The notes under the pieces are model-generated. The model was given only the letters and a program-made list of their open reading frames with translations. It had not been told where the DNA came from and searched no databases. The position numbers and the translations under genes were made by a program. A DNA stretch of 64,000 nt from Cycas panzhihuaensis (taxonomy: Eukaryota; Cycadophyta). Position 1 is the first letter of the stretch; every line of letters starts with the position of its first letter. This document shows, one piece after another, positions 1 through 11,770 of the stretch. The stretch covers positions 113,653,741-113,717,740 of the forward strand of contig CM041465.1 in the NCBI GenBank assembly GCA_023213395.1. Direction: 5' to 3'.

Positions 1-1800
1 ATGTGCAAAATTTTATAAGTGAAAAAGATAATTTTTTGAAGCCATTTGGTTGCCAGAACTGTCCCAGAAGTACTGAAAGCTTAAAATCTTATGAGAATTT
101 TGACTAACTTAGATTTTGATGAAATTTGATGTGTAAGATTAACTTGCTAAGAGGATCATTTTTTTAATTCTGGAGCATCTTTAGATTCATCCTACAATAA
201 TGACGTTTGGCTAAAACAAAAGGTTAAAATTTGTAAATAAGTAACTTAAGGCATTTTTCTCAATAAAATCCTTTAAACATAAGCTGTAAGTCTAAAAGTT
301 TTTTTAAGGGATTTAGTAGATTTATATCTCTAGAATATTTTGAGATAAATCTCATCAAATTTCATCCATCGGTTAGTGAGATCTTTGTAGTTTTCTCATA
401 GATGCTGAATTTGCTTACTCAACCCCACAAAAGACATTGTGAGGGAATTTCGAGTAGTTTTTTGGTTGATTTTAGAGATGATATAAAAGGAAAATTTGAT
501 GTATGTATTAAGATGAAGCTTTTGACATATTGAAGTTTGGATTTTGAGGTAGTGAATATGACATGATTCTATTTTTTTGCTTTTCTCGGGCAAAATGTTT
601 CTATGCCTTTTTAGAAATCTAACTTTATCATCTTATTAGAAATGATATTCTAAACTCTTTTTCCTTATTCCATAAATTCAAATTCCATCATTTAAGTCTT
701 CATATTTATAATTTTTAGAAAATTTTGCCCATTTATCATTATTTATAAATTTTGTAGAAAAAAATCACAAATAAGGTAAAATAACATGCATCTAGATTTA
801 GAAAAATTAATATTTTATCAGCAAGTTGATCTAATTTTTATCCCACTATGGATTTTGTATTAAAATTTCTAAAAATATATTTGAAAACATTATACTAAAG
901 TAAGGGAAACCTTAGATCGGATGCAACATTTAGTTCTCTTGCTAAATCTAGCATGCACTTTCTATTTGCACACATAACATAAAGTAACACATAAAGCAAC
1001 AACAACAATAAAATAAGCATACAAGGCAAGCAAGCATATTTGGCAACTTTTAATTTAAGTTTTTAGTTCATATTCCTTGGAAATAACTTGCATTATTTCC
1101 TAAAAGGAATCTCATCTGTATGACTTATACCACTAGTTCTTAACTCGAGTGCATACTTGCTTGGTTGAAATAGAGCATGATTAGTTGAAGTCCAGGCCCT
1201 AAGGTAGATATAAGTTTTATATTAGGTCTAGTCTTAACTAGAATAGTGGTGGAGGGGCACGTTAGCCATACCTACAGCCTATAATTGGGGATAATCCTGA
1301 TAACCGCCTACGAAAATTGAAAACCTTCTATATAAGATTAAAATTAACCTACTCTAATATACATCATAGCTGTGGGATATACACGTACCATTTGACTCTT
1401 TGAAGGAGGTATATAGTTGCTCACTAGTGAATTGGGTGAGGACTCGGAGTACCTGGGCTCCACTATGACTTGGATTTCATCACCAAGTGTAGGTGTGGGT
1501 ATCACAAGTGACTGCCCTAATCGTATACTAGAAGCCTTAAGCATTAAAACCTCACCTATATTTGGACATAAGTTAAAGGTTAGTGGCATGACACATCACC
1601 ACTCTTTAATAACACTACATTAGGCCTCATTCCTGCATCATTGCTTATACTTATTTTTTATAGTTGTTGAAAAATACTTAATTATTATTTTCTTCTCATC
1701 ATAGCATTCATTTATATGTCTCTGTTATGTCAAGTATACTAGCTACACATATAAGTTGTATATACTTTTATCATCTCTTCTACTTCTTCATCATCACCAT
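1..1800. other. AT-rich stretch, no recognisable gene
   Basis: I see no gene here. Bases about 1140-1650 are less AT-rich than their surroundings and hold overlapping open frames on both strands (minus 1344-1589, plus 1417-1623). Neither shows a motif I recognise. The minus frame continues through several stops towards 1080, so it may be a worn coding remnant. I found no LTR start, polypurine tract or primer site that would make this the 5' end of the copia element that follows. Confidence 0.5.
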
Positions 1801-1809
1801 GTCATCTTA

Positions 1810-4506
1810 ATTCAAGCAGAATGTCAATGGCATATTCAAAGGCAAAGAAAATTAAGATTTGTGATACACTAGAGTTAAAAATATTGTAAAGAATAAATGC
1901 CTTTAGAGAGCCTACTTGAAGCCTACACCCATCATACCTACAACAACTATAATATCCACTTATGGTAGAACTGATCCAACAACTCCTATAGATGCCACAA
2001 ATAAACTACAATAGGAGATAGATAATGAAAAGATTCATGTAGGAATTATACTAGTTACAGATCACTTCTTACATAACTTGATTAACAAAGAGCAACACGA
2101 TACAACTTGGAAAGTTCTTAAGGTTCTTAAGAAGAACTTTGATACCAAGTTGGGCTTAGAATTTGTTCATTTTATTCTGAAAATGAACAAATAAAAAATG
2201 TAGAAGGGACAAGCTCATGAGATAATAAATCTCTTTTGACTAATAAAATAGGCAATTGATAAAGATTTTAAGACCTAATGTATCACTTGAGCATTCTTGA
2301 TCCAATCATGTTTATATGTCCCTGATTATAAAATCTTACTTGGAAGTCTTTAATCTAGTGGAATATTGAAGACACTCAACTTCAAAGCACTTACCGAGAA
2401 GTTTATAGAATTTGACAAGACCTTTGATACCAACTTGTCATATGGTAAAATATTTGAGATTTTTCTCTAAAGATGATAATGAATTGAAAATCCTTCTAGT
2501 TGAATTAGTGGTTTTGACTAGATCTTTAGTTGAATAAATATGACACCATGATTATAGGCCTAGCATTAGAATTATCCATAAAGAATTGAAGGAGGTTTAC
2601 TTAACCCAGAGAAGGAGAAGTATAGGATGGATTCAAATGCATAGGACTCTATTTGAGAAATGAGTTTTAATGAAATAGAAGCTAAAGATAATGTTATTCT
2701 TTAATAGATGTATCAAAATAGTAAACCTATCCTACCTTTCATCCAAGAATATAAGGATTTGGTTAATTTAATAATTATTAGTAAATATGATCATATGGAG
2801 AAGAACATAAATAATCTAAATCCCACCTTAAACTAGGACTCAATATAGTACTATGCTTATTAAGTCTGGAATTGGTAGTATGCCTAACCATTTATCTTTG
2901 ACTCTTATAATATAGAAGGAGATGTGCATGTTTGATAAGAACCATTATAAGAAACAACTATGAAATTTTGTTAGCTAGAATGAAGTAGGGTGGAAAAGAA
3001 GTTATGATAAAAGATTTGATCATGTCTGAGGAAGTTTATGGTTTTGAAGAATCTAATCCTTATTTACAATATATGAAACTTTATTTTAAGATTGACTTTT
3101 TCCCTAAGCCTTCTAATAGGAAGAAGGGGTATTTTTCACAATTAAAGTTTGAAGCTAAACTCTTAACTAAATGCTTTTTCTATAAAAGGGGATACTACCC
3201 TTATTTTTAGCACATAAGAAATTAGTTCTTATCCACCATCATATCTTATTTGTGACATGCAAAGATGTTTACTATTCTTGTAAATGGATAGTATCATGAT
3301 CCTTTGTAATTTTGAATACTTTTCTCTTTTGTTGATAGTTTCCTTTTCTCAAAATATAAATAAGCTTAGTTCATATGCATTGAATAAAAGAAGAATAAAG
3401 TATTACTTTGAATCACCTACTAGCGATAACTTGAAATGAGACAACCTATGTTAGCCTATGGGTATATAACACTAAAAAAATTTTAAGATAAGATGACACT
3501 TGGTGGTGTTGATTTATTAGTGTAAATATTCTAGAAAGGAAAGCCTTTCATAACAGGCACGTATCTTGAGGATCTTCATCGAAGACATGATTCTTTATGG
3601 GATAAAGGATTATAGGTTGAATAACCTGTAGGAGGAAGATATTCTTGCCTACATAAGGGCGAAGATGATGAAGATAGTGAGCAATTAAACTAATTCTTGA
3701 GAAGATTATCTTGTGGAACATGTTGGTTTTGGGTAAGTGGGTGAAATTATTTACAAGACTATTACCTTATAGGAAGGGTCAGTATCCCCACTCACAAGAT
3801 AGTAGAAGTGGAAGGAAATGGTTGAGTAGAGAAGGTAATTTATAGATAACACACTTACGAGATAATGTGTATATAAGTTAAATGGCTTATGAGAGAAAAA
3901 TAACTCCTTGCCTATAGACAAATTATATTAGAGAATAATAAGGGTAAGGCTAGTATAATTTGTTAGTAACATAATACCCAAAAAATAGATAAGAGGTTTT
4001 ATTGATATTGATTGGGCTAGAGATCTTAATAGAAAAAGATCCTCAAATGGGTATGTTTTTACCCTTTGTGGTGCTGTAGTCAACTAGATGAGCAAAAGAC
4101 AATAAGTTTTGGCACCTTTTAGCATAGAAAAAAAGTATATGGCGGTTACCCATACATGTGAGGAAGCAGTTTGGTTATAGAGATTATACATAGATGTTAG
4201 ATTTAAGCAAGATAATGTGAGGATAGATTGTGATAGTCAAAGTCCAAGCTACCTAGCGAAGAACCCTACTTTTCATGCTCAGTCGAAGCATATTAATGTG
4301 CAATCCTATTTTGTGAGAGAAATGGTTTCAAATCATAAGATGAACTTGCGAAAGATTACTATACAAGATAATATTATAGACTCGTTGACCAAGGTTATTA
4401 GCATAGAAATATTTGAATGGTATAGAAAGGAAATGGGTATTTCTGATATTAGCATTAAGTAGTTGTATATGCAAATTTCTTTTAAAGTATTCAATAAGTG
4501 GGAGAT
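1810..4506 (+). pseudogene. Ty1/copia retrotransposon, decayed (copia A)
   Basis: Degenerate copia polyprotein. At about 1975-2470, with stops, a frame matches the copia gag domain (UBN2-like): a dimerising helix region around EIDNEKIHVGI, then DTKLGLEFVH and SSGILKTLNF. The middle (2.5-3.9 kb) is too decayed to assign; an open frame at 3004-3210 shows no motif. At about 3990-4460 the RNase H domain is clear: DIDWARDLNRKRSSNGYVF, then DCDSQSPSYLAKNPTFHAQ, then SKHINVQSYFVREMV. The open segment 4217-4462 is its C-terminal part. No integrase or RT is readable, so the element is internally deleted or very diverged. Retroelement function is lost. Confidence 0.75.
4496..4506 (+). other. Polypurine tract of copia A
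   Basis: The bases AAGTGGGAGAT lie directly before TGTTAG, about 35 bases after the RNase H stop codon. This is the usual plus-strand primer context of plant copia elements and fixes the LTR start. Confidence 0.8.
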
Positions 4507-4990
4507 TGTTAGATATCTTGAACACTTTATAAGTATTACATATGTATAAGGAGGTTAAAATTTTGGTCCTTCTTTGGCATGGTTTACCCCTCCAAACTCC
4601 TTATGGGGTGATCTAAGATGAGCGATAACCCCCTTTGGCAAGGGGGAGGTGGGGAAGATGTATTTCCCTCCCCACACAAAGTAGGGATTTCAGGGAAATA
4701 ACCCCTAAAATAAATTTTAAGCTTTAAATAAGAAAGAGAACTAGGGCCATTCATCATAAATATTTGAGATTTGATGGTTCAAATCTTGTACCTTCTTATA
4801 ATATTCTTTATATAACTTGAATTATGTAATTCTTTATAGAGTGTACGGAGCTGATGAGTTGATGAGGTGAGTTAGGGTTTCATCTCTGTAATTCTTTAGC
4901 TTCTGGTTAGATTAATGGTTAGACCTGAAACTCCTAGTATTCTTTGTTATGTACTTGATTTGTTTATGTTATTTGGTCTTTTCATAGTTA
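4507..4990 (+). repeat. 3' LTR of copia A (right end uncertain)
   Basis: It begins TGTTAG straight after the polypurine tract. Inside are a G/C-rich stretch (4620-4690) that can fold back (GGGGAA...TTTCCC) and AT-rich promoter-like sequence (about 4795-4840). No second copy is in the window, so the right end cannot be fixed by comparison; 4990 is an estimate. Confidence 0.55.
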
Positions 4991-5049
4991 AAGCTTTGTT
5001 AATATTACTTTTATGGTTGCATTTTGCTCTTTACATTGAAGACTTTTGA

Positions 5050-6120
5050 TTTGAAAAATGACTTGACTCAAATAGTGCACTTCCTCCTTATACAATTTAC
5101 AACTTCTTAACTTTTCATATAACTTATGTTCCTTAAGAAATTTCAACATGATATATAAGTGCTCTTTGTATTACTCAGTGGTATTTTAATAAATAAATGT
5201 TTTGCTAATGAACATAATGATAAATTTATTCATGTACTCCTTAAATATTATATTCGTGAAGTACATGAATATTAGAGGTACTCTAGTCTAGTTAAATGGC
5301 ATTACCGAAAGCTCATAATGGATACCTTATTTCAATGGCAATTTAAAAGACATCTTCATCCTTGATGAATAATTTATATTCCTACTAACCTATCATTAAG
5401 TTTATCTTCGTAAATAACTTACTCCCTTTATTAGGTCAAATTAGTTTTTAATATTGGGCAATCAATATTTATTCTTAATTGATGCCTTTTTAATTAAAAT
5501 AATCAATGGGTAACCTTAACTTTTTATACTCATTCTTGATAAATAGAATTAGAACTTTTAGCCATGAAATATTGGGAATAATAATACCTTTATTAAGTAT
5601 ATCTTGCACATGCATTTTTAGTTCAACTAACTCTAATAATCAAATGACAATAATATAGTGCTTTGAAGAGTCATTCCAATCCCAGAATAAGTTCAATTAC
5701 ATAATTCACATCCCATTTGGGAGGTAATCCTAATAGCTCATCTAAAAATACATGTTTGAATTCCTATACTATCAAATGGTTTTCAAGATTGGGTCTCTTA
5801 AGAGTCCTTTCCTTATTAACATAAGATAGATTAGCTTGACAACCTTTCCTTAGGAACTTCTTCACTTACATTGCTAAAATTTATTGAATGTTTGTTGGAA
5901 TTTTATTCCTTTCATTGTGTGTAGGATGCCTATTATCATTTTAATATTTAACTAATTCATTATAGAAGTAAATCTTTACACAGTGCTTCTCCAACCACTT
6001 GAAACTAGTGATTACATCATTAATTGCTAGTAGTGAAACTAAAAAGTAACATAAGTGGAGTATGAACCCTATTATATTAAATATGAGTGTATATTTTTAA
6101 TTAATTTTCTCTTACAATAA
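5050..6120 (-). pseudogene. Ty3/gypsy protease-RT fragment
   Basis: Read on the minus strand from 6120 down, it gives in order: a protease C-terminal segment (KWLEKHCVKIYFYNELV), the linker (KKFLRKGCQANLSYV, then FKHVFLDELLGLPPKWDV), and RT (LKMHVQDILNKGIIIPN; KASIKNKY; IKDEDVF; HYELSVMPFN; EYMNKF; EHLYIMLKFLKEHKLYEK). The order protease-linker-RT is Ty3/gypsy. The catalytic box, normally F-I-D-D-I-L-I-Y, reads FISKTFIY, so both aspartates are gone. A frameshift lies before HYEL, and several stops interrupt it. RNase H and integrase, expected below 5050, are missing. It is unrelated to the adjacent copia LTR and not the same sequence as the complete gypsy element at 9.5-19 kb. Confidence 0.8.
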
Positions 6121-6885
6121 TTTTCCATATATGTAGCCCACCTATCCTTCTGAGCTTGTACTTCTTTATAATCTTGGAGTGCAAGATGATATGGCTACTT
6201 CTTGAGCTAATAAGTGTAGAAAGACCTTGCCTAGAACTCTTACGACCTCCTTTTACTATAATGAATTGTCGATTAGTTTCTATTCCTTAAATTATTGCAT
6301 AAACATGAATGCAACCTCTATCTTAACCTACTTAGATATCATCACTATTCAACATTATTTCTCTTCTCATCGTGATTCTTGGTTTAACTATACAAGATTT
6401 TTCTTAGAGTTTATAATTTTTTACTAAAGTTCTTAATCTTAACCTTAGAACTTTATCAAGTCCTTTTCTAGTTTTATAAGTTTTAAACTTGGCACCTTTT
6501 TAGATCCTATATTAGGTATATAAAATTCAACCTTAAAATTTTGATACTAGCCTATCCAGAGGCCTTTAAAACACCCTCTTACAAAGGGCTCCTATGACTT
6601 TTCTTTGATGGATGTCATCATAGTTACCCAACAAGGCCAGTACCAACCATTTAAACTTCAATTTATGAAGCTTAATTAGAGTAGAAATTGCATAGTGGAA
6701 TTGTCCTATTAGATATGACGAGTCAATTTAAATAGAGGTACTTCACACTTGTATATAAATTTCTTTTTAAAAATGCTAGTAATACAAACATATAAGAAGT
6801 TAAAGTATTTTATTCATTACTAAGTTATTTTATAACTATTAGAATAAATGAAAGAATCAAATCAAATTGCCTAGATGGATTCATT
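6121..6885. other. Uncertain gypsy upstream remnant
   Basis: It lies upstream (minus sense) of the gypsy protease fragment and could be the worn protease N-terminus and gag, but I could not read a gag or zinc-knuckle motif. The plus open frame 6227-6427 shows no domain and is probably chance. No other gene is visible. Confidence 0.35.
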
Positions 6886-7990
6886 GACTAATCTTTCTAA
6901 ATCTTAAGAAGAAAGTTTCCCCTGAGCTAGAGTAAATAATATGAATACTAGAATACTGGGGTTTCACTCTTAACATAATCCCTAAGCTTTTCCATTCATA
7001 AATATTTTATTTAGAAATCTAATCAATAGGTACTTGCCATCAAAATATTTTATTCTTCCACACTTTACATGTATTTCAAGATATAATTAGGAGATGTCAT
7101 ACTATAAATAGTTCATCGTTAGATCAATCTCGTTGGACTACCTCATTATGTGACCCACTCTGTAAGGTTTGAGCATCTCTCTTTTATTATCTATTTTGAA
7201 TTTAGACATTAATTCCATGTTTAAGTCTTTTATAGTTGTCCCCTTATTTTATCCATCTTCACTACTTTGAAAATACTCTAACACTCCTAATGTCTTTTAT
7301 TGACTTATTTAAACTCTTTACCTTCCTAAGAAGACTTCATAGAATGGTATAGACTATATTATCTTTAATACTATTCATAGTTATTAATTTTAAAGTATAA
7401 TCCACTAACTTCATATCTATCTAGAGAAAATGTATTCATATAGGGAGTTCTTAGTGGTTGTTATCTATAAGGAATCTCCTTCACAATCAAGAATGTTATG
7501 AGTGAAATTATGAAGGTCAATCAACTTTGTTTTACTTAAACAATTTGACCAAAAAAATCTTGACATAAAAAAGAATGCACATGAATGTCTTGACAAGGAG
7601 ACTAGCTTCAAACTATAATAGTTTTCTCATACAATGTTTGGTTTTTGAGTTCGACAATGATTCAAAAGCTCTCAACGTGACCTTCATAATTGAATAATTA
7701 TTCAGGGATAAGAAATAATTTAATATGATGTTTTATCCCTTGGTTATCACCTTGAAGAGTTTTTCTAAATTTATCACTAATGAAGTTAAAAACGTAAAAA
7801 TTTTATTTTTGATAACATTTTTATCTAGTGTTTATTTTAGGACATCTAGCTCTTATTTTAAAGGTATCAAGATAATCTATAATAAGACATATACTTCTCA
7901 TCACTAGGCCTTATAAGTTTAGAGAAAAAACTCTATAATACTTTACTCCTTCACTCTTTAATCACTCAAAGAGAAAATAAAATCCTTACA
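6886..7990 (+). repeat. Dispersed repeat X, copy 1
   Basis: It shares extended similarity with 20,560-21,790 in the same orientation. Matching anchors are AGAGTAAATAATATGAATA near 6930, the motif AATATGATGTTTTATCCCTT near 7720, and TAATCTATAATAAG near 7875. The copies differ by many substitutions and small indels. No coding motif was found; the plus frame 7725-7907 and its counterpart at 21,623-21,808 read in step over part of their length but resemble nothing known. Boundaries are approximate. Confidence 0.6.
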
Positions 7991-7999
7991 ACTTTTGAC

Positions 8000-8724
8000 T
8001 TCTATATCTTTCTCATCTAGTGCGCATTTTAGGTCTTCCACTAGTTTTATTAAGATAAAGATGCCATCTATGAGCTTATAGACTTATTCTTTGTAAAATA
8101 TAACTTAGATAACAAAATATATTGCTATGAAAAATTTTAAAATTTTCTAATCTAAAATGTCCCTTCCCTTACAATGATTTTACCATACCTTTTACTCATC
8201 CATGTCATGTGCTCACGTCATATATTATACACATGAGAAATTTGGATACTTTCATATTATTTAAGCAATAAATAATGTGGAAGGAGACATGTACCTTATA
8301 TTATAATGTCACAAATGCATAACAAACATACTAACTAATCTAGCAACCAATGATTGGTACATCCTTATTTAGTGTAGAATGAAATAAGCTTCTACCTTGC
8401 ATAAGATGAATAAATCTTTGATGTGAATAGAATTTACATACATAGTTGAGAAGTGACCTAACAAAAAAGGATAAAATTCAAGTTTAGTAAAAGTCTTTAC
8501 AAATAACCCATTCATGTTTCATTGGGAAACAAACATCCTCAACCATCTCCTTAAATTGATGAACTCTAAGAACATGGATGTTTTAGAATATAACCTAAAA
8601 AGATTAATTCACTATAGCACTTTTATATTTAATCCACTTACTTAATCACCTTGCTCACTACCCTTAGTTATGATGGAAGCCCCTCAATCAAGATGCATTT
8701 GTAAACTCCCTCTTATAAGTACTA
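8000..8724 (+). repeat. Dispersed repeat Y, copy 1
   Basis: It resembles 19,446-20,490 in the same orientation. Anchors include GAGAAATTTGG near 8235 and CCCCTCAATCAAGATGCATT near 8680, the latter matched near 20,430. Here Y follows X; in the second locus Y precedes X. No coding motif. Confidence 0.6.
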
Positions 8725-8921
8725 TGTAAGAATCCCTTAAGATTCTAATAAATGATATAAAACCACATTCATAAAAAGAGAAGAAAGGGAAGTAGACCCT
8801 AATGAAGAAGGACTTCCATACTAGCTATTGTAAAGTCCTTCTTCATTAGTGACTACTTTTGTTTCTTCTCATTTTATGAATGTAGTTTCATATCATTTAT
8901 TAGAATGTTAGGGGATACTCC
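8725..8921. repeat. Long near-perfect inverted repeat (MITE-like hairpin)
   Basis: Bases 8742-8815 (starting ATTCTAATAAATGATATA) are almost the reverse complement of about 8834-8906 (ending TATCATTTATTAGAAT), with a spacer of about 18 bases. Weaker pairing extends to about 8725 and 8921. The arms contain only a few mismatches, so the sequence can form one long hairpin. Size and symmetry fit a foldback MITE; a hairpin precursor RNA is the alternative. No target-site duplication was identified with confidence. Confidence 0.7.
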
Positions 8922-9479
8922 CTCACCATAAGTAAAAGAATTCTAAGTAACTATATATTACCAAAACTAATTAATTATTTATTAAACGAAAATAGAAAAA
9001 GGAAATCAACCTTAATGAAAATAAGTTATCTAGAAGCAATCATAAAAAACTAGAAAAGTGCTTAGCAAAATAAAACAAAATATTTGTAATATATTATTAT
9101 TTAAATCTTATAGATTTAATTAGTTTTAATTATGCTCATTTTCCTTTTACTTCTTCCATTTCTTCCCCTTCCTTTTCGAGTAGTCAACTCTTCGGACCAA
9201 AAATTTTACCTTGAATGGAAATGGATTATGGTGAAGGCAGTAGGTGTGGCTGAGGATTACCTCTTTGATGTTGATTCATAGTTGAACGATAATGGGAAGT
9301 AGGAAAGTAGAACTCAAAATCCTATGCAAGTGATTCCAAAGATTTTATCAATGTTGCATACTTGTAAATCATTGTTTAATAATAATAAAGAGGGTTTCAT
9401 GGTGTTAAGAGGGTTAGGAATGAAAACATCAATAAACTTAGTGGGAAGTGGGGAAGGTAATAAAAATGTAGATTGATGG
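8922..9479. other. AT-rich flank of gypsy element, possible coding remnant
   Basis: From 8922 to 9170 the sequence is AT-rich with no feature. Bases about 9200-9480 are more balanced and give a plus-strand frame with few stops (it includes the segment KDGF-like NNNKEGFMVLRGLGMK), but I do not recognise it. This stretch is the original left flank of the gypsy insertion. Confidence 0.35.
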
Positions 9480-9484
9480 GATAT
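9480..9484 (+). repeat. Left target-site duplication (GATAT)
   Basis: GATAT directly precedes the left LTR; the same five bases directly follow the right LTR at 19,058-19,062. A 5-bp duplication is normal for LTR retrotransposon integration. Confidence 0.8.
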
Positions 9485-10596
9485 TAATCTGAATTTGAAT
9501 GGAAAAGTAAAAACTTAGTCTAATTAAAATAAATTCAAAATAATTTATAATAATGTTATATTATTTGAAAATAGTTAGATTTTTCTTATAAAAACTCTGT
9601 ATTTTACTCTCTACTATCATGAATAGACTGCTATAGAAATTTGGAAGTGTAAAGAATTGTGTTGGGCATGTTTTGGACTATTACACACTCTTCGATGTCT
9701 TTTCCAGTGATTCCCTTAAAGAGTTTTGGCTATCGTTCAACTACAAACCTCTATTTAGAGAAGTTTCCTGCCTTGGTGTCTTCCTTAGACTACTACGATT
9801 AGAATTTCTTCTCTTTCCACTACGTTTGAGTCTTTCTTAGACTCTTTAAGACCTCATAGACAAAACTGGGCTATTTCTGAAGTCCCACATATGGGTTTTT
9901 TCTTCGTTGCACTTCTATTTCTCTTCCTTTAGCTGTACAATATTTTGTTTTAGAGTCATTTTTCTTCTTTGGAAAGTTACTCTGAGTTCTTTCTCATGTC
10001 CTTTCACTCCTCTAGATGTGTCTACAAAATGCTGGGCACTCCTTCATTGAATTTTGAATGAATCTGAATGGATTTAAACGCTGTTATGTTCATTTTCTTC
10101 TCAAAATAATTTTTCTGTTTCCTTCATGGATCAATTGATAAAACAAATTTAAATCCATTAAAATCTCTTTTTCTTTCTTCTAATAAGACATGACATATGC
10201 CATGTCATCCTCATAAATTTTAGTGTCAAACATAATTCAATTTATTTATCAAAATACTATTTTTCCATTTATTTTTTCTATTTTTTTTGTGTTCGAGTTA
10301 CTCCAATAGGTCTTCTAGTTGCACTGATAGGTCTTCAAGTTGCACCAATAGGTCTTTAGGTTATACTGATAAGTCTTTAGGTTACACCAACAAGTCTTTA
10401 AGTTACACCAATAGGTCTTCTGGTTACACTACTGGTAATGATAAGTTGTACCAAAATTACATTTTTCTAATTTTTAAGCATCCAAATGGCATTTTTCTAC
10501 TAAATGAAGGTCATAAACATGAAAAATAAATATTAAAAAGGCATTTTATACTCATTTAAAAGAGTATTATGAAATTAAAGATCTGAAAATAGATCA
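9485..10596 (-). repeat. 3' LTR of gypsy element
   Basis: It is homologous along its length to 17,963-19,057. On the plus strand it begins TAATCTG where the partner has TGATTCG (the terminal dinucleotide is mutated) and ends in CA at 10,596. It contains a 21-bp minisatellite and an AT-rich segment. Length 1,112 bp against 1,095 bp for the partner. Confidence 0.85.
10287..10440 (+). repeat. 21-bp minisatellite inside gypsy LTR
   Basis: About seven tandem copies of a 21-base unit of the form AGGTTACACCAATAGGTCTTT. Because the unit is a multiple of three, it gives a spurious plus-strand frame with seven-residue periodicity (CTNRSSS, YTDKSLG and similar). The other LTR carries the same array at 18,775-18,900. 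Confidence 0.85.
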
Positions 10597-10639
10597 AAAC
10601 TCTCATTTTCAAGAGTTCATGGCTTCATGAACCTTATAG

Positions 10640-11770
10640 TCATAGATGAGAGAATTTGACTTTCCCCTTCTCCTTGCTATACCATTTTGCCTTTTACAAT
10701 CTTGAATGACTCAATTATGCCTATTCTAGTCTTGGTCTACTTTTTTTTAAGAATGCAATCATTTTGCATTAGTTCCTCTTTCTCTACTCTTAACTCCTCT
10801 TGATTTCACAAAAGTGGAACCTGATCTTCATCTTTATCCAACATGGAAGCCTCGAACATCTTCACGTTCCCAACATTCACAACTAAATACATCTTTATGA
10901 ATTCTAGAAGTTCAAGTCAAAAGACATTTTTCCTAATCTTTTTCAAGATTGTAAAGAGACCATAACATATAAGCTTTCATTTCTTACCTTCACCTTGTAA
11001 TTCTTTCTTGCTAAGATGCAACCAAACTCTATCTCTTTCCTTAAAGGAATGGCTAGTTTTATGTGTACCATGCCTTTGTTTATATCTCTGTTGAGATTTT
11101 TTAAGTCTTTCTCAACCTGTTGATGAATTTTTTCAATTCTTTCCAACAATCTTTATGCCTTCTCTTCTCATTTTTCTTATTTGCATTTCCTACAAAAAGT
11201 TAAGCAGAAAATTCTATATTGAATGGACTTGTAGGTAGAAGTTCCAAACATACCTCAAATGATGATTTCTAAATTGAGTTATGGATAGCTCTGTTGAAGG
11301 TAAATTCCAAGTATGCGAGACTTTCATCCAAAGTCTTAGGATGCTTAGCATTGTATCTTCATAATAGTTGTACCAACATCCTATTGATGACTTCAACTAG
11401 CCATATGTTTAAGGATGAAATTCCATGCTCATCTTTAGCTTCATATCCATCATACCCCAAAGGTTTTACTAAAAACAACTCAAAATCTACTATCTCGATT
11501 AGAAATAATTGAGTTGAGAAGCCTAAAATATTTCCAAACATGCTAGAAAATCCATCTAGCAATGTCTTCTCTTGTATGTGTCTTCTTACAAGGAATCAAT
11601 ACCACCATTTTATTGAATTGATCAACAACTACAAACAAATAATCAATACCATTTTTAGTCCATGGTAGTCCTTTAAGGAAATCCATCGAGGTACTCTCCC
11701 ATGGTCACGATGGAACATGAGGTGGAGTGTACAATCTAGAATCATGTCTACAGGATGGTCTTCTATGCTT
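10640..11770 (-). pseudogene. Gypsy integrase, core and C-terminal part
   Basis: Minus-strand reading from 11,770 down gives the start of the catalytic core (WESTSMDFLKGLPWTKNGID, first catalytic Asp in MDF), then DQFNKMVVLIP, a degraded Y-H-P-Q-x-D region followed by EVINRMLVQLL and HPKTLDESLAYLEFTFN, and the C-terminal segment 10,943-11,149 (VEKDLKNLNRDINKGM, then ARKNYKVKVRN), which corresponds to the helical and GPY/F-type end of plant gypsy integrases. The usual DRD motif survives as ISNRDS. Stops and shifts interrupt it. The N-terminal zinc-binding half lies beyond the insertion, from 14,441. Confidence 0.8.

Noticed and set aside
1344-1589. Minus-strand 81-codon frame as a small gene
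   Set aside because: No recognisable motif and an overlapping plus frame of similar length; insufficient support.
10287-10529. Plus-strand frame with seven-residue repeats, possible repeat protein
   Set aside because: It is a 21-bp minisatellite read in frame inside a minus-strand LTR; the second LTR copy has different unit order and a shorter frame.
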